From NCBI RefSeq assembly GCF_011038655.2, contig NZ_CP064954.1, positions 930,001 through 994,000 on the forward strand: a stretch of DNA of 64,000 nt, given 5' to 3'. Below, in pieces: positions 60,217 through 64,000 of this stretch (position 1 is the stretch's first letter; the number at the start of each line of letters is the position of its first letter). A program made the translations under genes and the position numbers. The notes under the pieces were generated by a model. The model did no database searches, was not told the origin of the DNA, and saw only the letters and a list, made by a program, of their open reading frames with translations. The DNA is from Corynebacterium lizhenjunii. Lineage in GTDB: Bacteria; Actinomycetota; Actinomycetes; Mycobacteriales; Mycobacteriaceae.

Positions 60217-61812
60217 CTACTTTCGTGCCGGGAACATCGCGTCCGGGCGCTTTCCAGACCACGACAGCAACGACACCGTGCCGCTGCCCGCTGCAGCCCC
60301 GTGCGTGCAAGCCTCCGGAGCGCCCATGCCCAGGTCGTGGAAGACCTCATCGGCCGCCCGGGAGGGGTCGATATTGCCAAAGGGATCCAGCGAGGATATC
60401 CCGCGCGGAGTCTCCGGGGAGGCAGTGGGGATGACGTAACGGTCGTCATACTTAGCAATGGATAGCAACCGGTACATTGCCTCCATGTCTGCACCCGTCA
60501 TGCCCACAGCTGCGGCGATCTCCTCTTGCGGCGGGTTGCCCAGGTTGATGTCGCGCATGTAGGAGCGCATAGCCACCAAGCGGCGCAGTGACTTTTCCAC
60601 CGGGACCGTATCGCCCGCCGTAAACAGGCCAGCCAGGTACTCCAGGGGGATACGCATGTTGGACAGCGCGGAGAAGAGGATCTTGTGGTCCTCGCCGTCG
60701 TTGCCCGTGGCAGAAACCTGCTCCACGATGGGAGACAGCGGCGGGATGTACCAGACCATGGGCAAGGTGCGGTACTCCGGGTGCAGCGGCAAAGCTACCC
60801 CGTAGGTGAAAATCAGATCGTAGATGGGGGAGTTTTGTGCGGCATCAATCCACGAGTGCGGAATGCCCTCAGCCTGCGCCGCCTTGACCACTTCCGGGTC
60901 ATGCGGGTTGAGCATGATGGACTTCTGGGCCTCGAAAAGATCCTGCTCGTTTTCGGTAGCGGCAGCCTCTGCTACGCGGTCGGCATCGTAGAGGATAACG
61001 CCCAGGTAGCGCAGGCGCCCCACGCACGTCTCCGAGCACACGGTGGGCTGGCCCACCTCCAGGCGCGGGTAGCACAAAGTGCACTTTTCGGCCTTGCCGG
61101 TCTTGTGGTTGAAGTAGACCTTCTTGTACGGGCAGCCGGAGACACACATGCGCCAACCGCGGCAGCGATCCTGGTCCACCAGGACAATACCGTCCTCGGC
61201 GCGCTTGTACATTGCACCCGAGGGACAAGAGGACACGCACGTTGGGTTCATGCAGTGCTCACAAATGCGCGGCAGATAGAACATGAAAGAGTCTTCAATC
61301 TCTTTTTTGACCTGCAGGTTCATCTGGTGCAGCGTGGGATCCTGGTCCAGGGTGGCAGTAGAACCGCCTAAGTTATCGTCCCAGTTAGAAGACCATTCGA
61401 TCTTATTGATCTCGCGGCCATCAATTTGGGACACCGGCTTGGCGGTGGGCTGGGTCTTTTGGCCAGCCTGGGCACCCATCAGATCCTCATACTGGTAGCT
61501 CCACGGCTCGTAGTAGTCCTGGATGGTGGGCAGATTAGGGTTGTGGAACAGCGTGGCCAGCTTCTTTATCCGGCCACCGGCCTTGGGCTTGAGCTTGCCA
61601 TTAGAGGTGCGCTCCCAGCCGCCCTTCCACTTATCCTGGTCCTCCCAGCCGCGGGGGTAGCCCACACCGGGGCGGGTTTCGACGTTATTGAACCAGATGT
61701 ATTCCGTGCCTTCCCGGTTGGTCCAGGCCTGCTTGCACGTCACCGAGCACGTGTGGCAGCCGATGCACTTGTCCAGGTTCATAATCATGGAGATTTGGGC
61801 CATGACCTTCAT
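60217..61812 (-). CDS. narH: Nitrate reductase beta subunit, iron-sulfur
   Basis: A 531-residue electron-transfer subunit carrying three [4Fe-4S] and one [3Fe-4S] cluster. Cys groups: CIGCHTCSVTCKQ near 18-30, CEHCMNPTCVSSCPSG near 186-201, CRGWRMCVSGCPYKK near 219 with Trp replacing one Cys as usual for the 3Fe site, and CTLCYPRLEVGQPTVCSETCVG near 246. The ATG overlaps the narG stop (TAATG). An ATG three codons later is an alternative start. Passes electrons from NarI to NarG. Confidence 0.97.
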   Translation of the reverse strand: MKVMAQISMIMNLDKCIGCHTCSVTCKQAWTNREGTEYIWFNNVETRPGVGYPRGWEDQDKWKGGWERTSNGKLKPKAGGRIKKLATLFHNPNLPTIQDYYEPWSYQYEDLMGAQAGQKTQPTAKPVSQIDGREINKIEWSSNWDDNLGGSTATLDQDPTLHQMNLQVKKEIEDSFMFYLPRICEHCMNPTCVSSCPSGAMYKRAEDGIVLVDQDRCRGWRMCVSGCPYKKVYFNHKTGKAEKCTLCYPRLEVGQPTVCSETCVGRLRYLGVILYDADRVAEAAATENEQDLFEAQKSIMLNPHDPEVVKAAQAEGIPHSWIDAAQNSPIYDLIFTYGVALPLHPEYRTLPMVWYIPPLSPIVEQVSATGNDGEDHKILFSALSNMRIPLEYLAGLFTAGDTVPVEKSLRRLVAMRSYMRDINLGNPPQEEIAAAVGMTGADMEAMYRLLSIAKYDDRYVIPTASPETPRGISSLDPFGNIDPSRAADEVFHDLGMGAPEACTHGAAAGSGTVSLLSWSGKRPDAMFPARK

Positions 61813-64000
61813 TAGTAGGTTACCTCCTGTGAACGGCGGCGAACGCGCGTGACCTCGTCACGGTTGTTGCCAGTTGGGCCGATGTAGTTGAAGTGGTAGG
61901 TCAGCTGGCCGTAGCCGCCAGCAATGTGGACCGGCTTGATGGAGATGCGCGTGAGTGAATTATGGGTACCACCGCGCCGTCCGGTGTGCTCATTGAGCGG
62001 GGTGCCCACCGTGCGTTCCTGGGCGTGATTGCAAATCATTGTGCCCTCCGGAATGCGGTGGGAGACAATGGCGCGCGCCGAGACCACACCATTGCGGTTG
62101 TAGACCTCCACCCACTCGTTGTCCTTGACGCCGATCTTGGCGGCGTCCTTATCAGACATCCACACCACCTGGCCGCCGCGGGAAATGGACAACACGTGGA
62201 GGTTATCGAAGTACTGCGAGTGAATGGACCACTTGTTATGGGTAGTCAGGTAGCGCAGCGTGACTTCGACCTCCCCGCGCTCATTGTGCAGGGTTTGACC
62301 CGGGGCAAACTCGCCGTGCATGCGCACATGGTCCAGCGGCGGACGGAAGACTGGCAGGGCCTCGCCGTAGTCCAGGAACCAGTCATGGTCCACGTAGTAG
62401 TGCATGCGCCCGGTGATGGTGTGCCAGGGCTTATCAAACTCCACGTTGATGCTAAACGCCGTGTAACGGCGCTTGTTGCGCTTGTCTGCCGTCCACTCCG
62501 GGGAAGTGATGACCTCGGTGGGGCGCTCCTTGATGGCGTCCCAGGTAATGCGCACATCCTCATCCGTTGCACCCAGCGGGGTCAGGTCCTTGCCGGTACG
62601 CGAAGACAAGAACTCAAAGCCTTGCTTAGCCAGCTCGCCATTGGACACACCGGAGAGGTGCAAGATGGCGTCGATGACTTTGGTGTCCTTGGTCAGGTCC
62701 ACCAGCTGGCCCATGGAGGTCTGCGAGGTGCCGCAAATGAGCTCTAGCTCCTTGACCTGCTTTTCCACGGAGAACTTGGTGCCATGCACGCCCGTGCCAG
62801 CCTTGGCTGGCAGTGGGCCCAGGTGGGTCCACTTCTCATAAATCTTGGTGTAGTCACGCTCGATGGTGTGCAGCTTGGGCATGGTCTTGCCCGGCACCAG
62901 GTTCTTACGGTCAACGTCCGGGACGATGCCGCGTGGCATCCCCATCTCATCCGGGGAGTCATGGTGGCTGGGCTGGGTGACAATGTCTGTTTGGACCCCC
63001 AACCACTTCACCGCCATAGCCGACAAGGAGGCCGAGAGATCCCTAAAGACCTCAAAGTCCGTGCGTGCCTCCCACGGCGGGTTAATTGCCGCGTTGAAGG
63101 AGTGCAGGTAGGGGTGCATGTCCGTGGAGGACATGTCGTGCTTTTCATACCAGGTCGCGGCCGGCAAAATGATGTCAGAGACCAGCGTGGTGGAGGTATT
63201 GCGGAAGTCCGTGGTCAGCATCAAATCTAGCTTGCCCTCGGGGGCCTGTTCTACCCAGTTGATCGTCTTGGGCCGCTCATGCGGGGCCAGCTCTGCTGCG
63301 GTGGCATCACTGTCGATGCCCAGCAGGTGGCGCAGGAAGAACTCCGTACCCTTTGCAGAAGAACCCAGCAAGTTGGTGCGCCAGTTGAGCAAAATACGCG
63401 GCCAGTTCTCCTCAGCTGAAGGATTATCGTAGGAAAACTCCAGCTCGCCAGATCCCAGCTGCTCCACCACGTAGTCCTCAATCTTTTTGCCCGCCACAGC
63501 AGCATCTTGGGCAATCTGCAAGTTATTGCGGTTGAACTGTGGGTAGGCCGGCATCCAGCCGCGACGCATGGCCTCTGCCATGGTGTCAGAGACCATCTTG
63601 TCGCCAATCACCCCGCGGCTAGCCAGCGGTGAGCCCAGGTGGGCCGCGTGGGAATTGTCGTAGCGGTACTGCTCGGTGGCGAAGTAGTAGAAGCCAGTCG
63701 AAATCATGTGCCGCGGCGGGCGCTGCCAGTCCGCAGCCATCGCCCACTGCGTCCAGCCATTAATCGGGCGCAGCTTCTCTTGGCCCACATAGTGGGCCCA
63801 GCCGCCACCATTGACGCCCTGGGTACCGCACATGGAGGTCAGCGCCAGGAAGGTGCGGTAGATGGTATCGGCGTGGAAGTAGTGGTTGACGCCGGCGCCC
63901 ATGATGATCTGGGAGCGGCCCTTCGACTCCGCCGCATTCTGGGCAAACTCCCGGCCAATGCGAATGGCTGTTTCTGCGGGCACTCCCGTGAGCTCCTCCT
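61812..64000 (-). CDS. narG: Nitrate reductase alpha subunit, 5' part outside window
   Basis: About 729 C-terminal residues are visible of a protein usually near 1240. The frame is open to the window edge, so the start and the N-terminal Fe-S ligands are missing. Visible molybdopterin-enzyme blocks include QIIMGAGVNHYFHADTIYR, LTSMCGTQGVNGGGWAHYVGQEK, LPAATWYEKHDMSSTDMH and the C-terminal cofactor-binding domain with EWVEVYNRNGVVSARA and CNHAQERTVG. Catalytic Mo-bis-MGD subunit reducing nitrate to nitrite in the cytoplasm. Molybdenum would come from the ModABC system encoded nearby. Confidence 0.96.
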   Translation of the reverse strand, partial: EELTGVPAETAIRIGREFAQNAAESKGRSQIIMGAGVNHYFHADTIYRTFLALTSMCGTQGVNGGGWAHYVGQEKLRPINGWTQWAMAADWQRPPRHMISTGFYYFATEQYRYDNSHAAHLGSPLASRGVIGDKMVSDTMAEAMRRGWMPAYPQFNRNNLQIAQDAAVAGKKIEDYVVEQLGSGELEFSYDNPSAEENWPRILLNWRTNLLGSSAKGTEFFLRHLLGIDSDATAAELAPHERPKTINWVEQAPEGKLDLMLTTDFRNTSTTLVSDIILPAATWYEKHDMSSTDMHPYLHSFNAAINPPWEARTDFEVFRDLSASLSAMAVKWLGVQTDIVTQPSHHDSPDEMGMPRGIVPDVDRKNLVPGKTMPKLHTIERDYTKIYEKWTHLGPLPAKAGTGVHGTKFSVEKQVKELELICGTSQTSMGQLVDLTKDTKVIDAILHLSGVSNGELAKQGFEFLSSRTGKDLTPLGATDEDVRITWDAIKERPTEVITSPEWTADKRNKRRYTAFSINVEFDKPWHTITGRMHYYVDHDWFLDYGEALPVFRPPLDHVRMHGEFAPGQTLHNERGEVEVTLRYLTTHNKWSIHSQYFDNLHVLSISRGGQVVWMSDKDAAKIGVKDNEWVEVYNRNGVVSARAIVSHRIPEGTMICNHAQERTVGTPLNEHTGRRGGTHNSLTRISIKPVHIAGGYGQLTYHFNYIGPTGNNRDEVTRVRRRSQEVTY

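Overview
The window reads as about 64 kb of chromosome from a Corynebacterium. The main evidence is gene content and order. There is a fused E2-E1 2-oxoglutarate dehydrogenase (odhA) of the corynebacterial/mycobacterial type. There is an argS-lysA-hom-thrB block, followed by an arnR-like regulator and narGHJI, which is the order I recall from Corynebacterium glutamicum. A histidine-utilisation cluster with an IclR-type HutR is also present. GC content is high and many starts look leaderless (a -10-like box a few bases before the start codon). I do not assign a species.

Layout. 0-2.5 kb: the 3' part of an IS1634/IS4-like transposase, whose element has cut off the 3' end of a GntR-type regulator gene beside an ornithine cyclodeaminase-family gene. 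2.5-16.8 kb: a small membrane protein, odhA with a strong terminator, an EcsC-like protein, a carboxylesterase, hypothetical and membrane genes, an MFS exporter, an Old Yellow Enzyme reductase and a compact type II restriction-modification pair (C5-cytosine methyltransferase and HNH nuclease, tail to tail). 16.8-23.5 kb: hutG (minus) divergent from hutR-hutH-hutU-hutI. 23.5-31 kb: a hypothetical gene behind an McbR-like box, a DEAD-box RNA helicase, a 37-residue membrane peptide, a pirin, a secreted HNH protein and putP. 31-39.3 kb: a DNA-maintenance block (SNF2 helicase, SWIM protein, SbcD-like phosphoesterase, SbcC/SMC-like ATPase). 39.3-42 kb: a gene-poor, repeat-rich stretch holding two tiny genes, a structured probable transcript with a 48-residue cationic reading frame, and tRNA-Arg(CCG). 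42-45.2 kb: lutABC for L-lactate oxidation. 45.5-51 kb: argS, lysA, hom, thrB. 51-64 kb: an anaerobic nitrogen-oxide locus with arnR, a fused molybdate permease/ATPase (modBC), modA, a DUF2249 gene, a copper nitrite reductase cluster (two membrane proteins and nirK), then narI, narJ, narH and the 3' part of narG running off the right edge.

How the parts fit together. The molybdate importer supplies the metal for the Moco enzyme NarG; NarGHI reduces nitrate to nitrite and NirK can reduce nitrite to NO; ArnR is the expected local repressor. The hut genes convert histidine to glutamate. hom-thrB start behind a promoter containing an McbR-type operator, and an almost identical operator precedes an uncharacterised gene at 23.6 kb.

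The most interesting unexplained structures are: a 10-mer, TGCCGATGCC, counted by eye 19 times on both strands and often embedded in a longer conserved string; the 40.1-41.9 kb repeat/structured-RNA region with its small peptide gene; the second McbR-like box; and a dispersed 18-bp arm (TTGTCGGGAACGGGTCAT) found as an inverted pair and as single copies in intergenic DNA.
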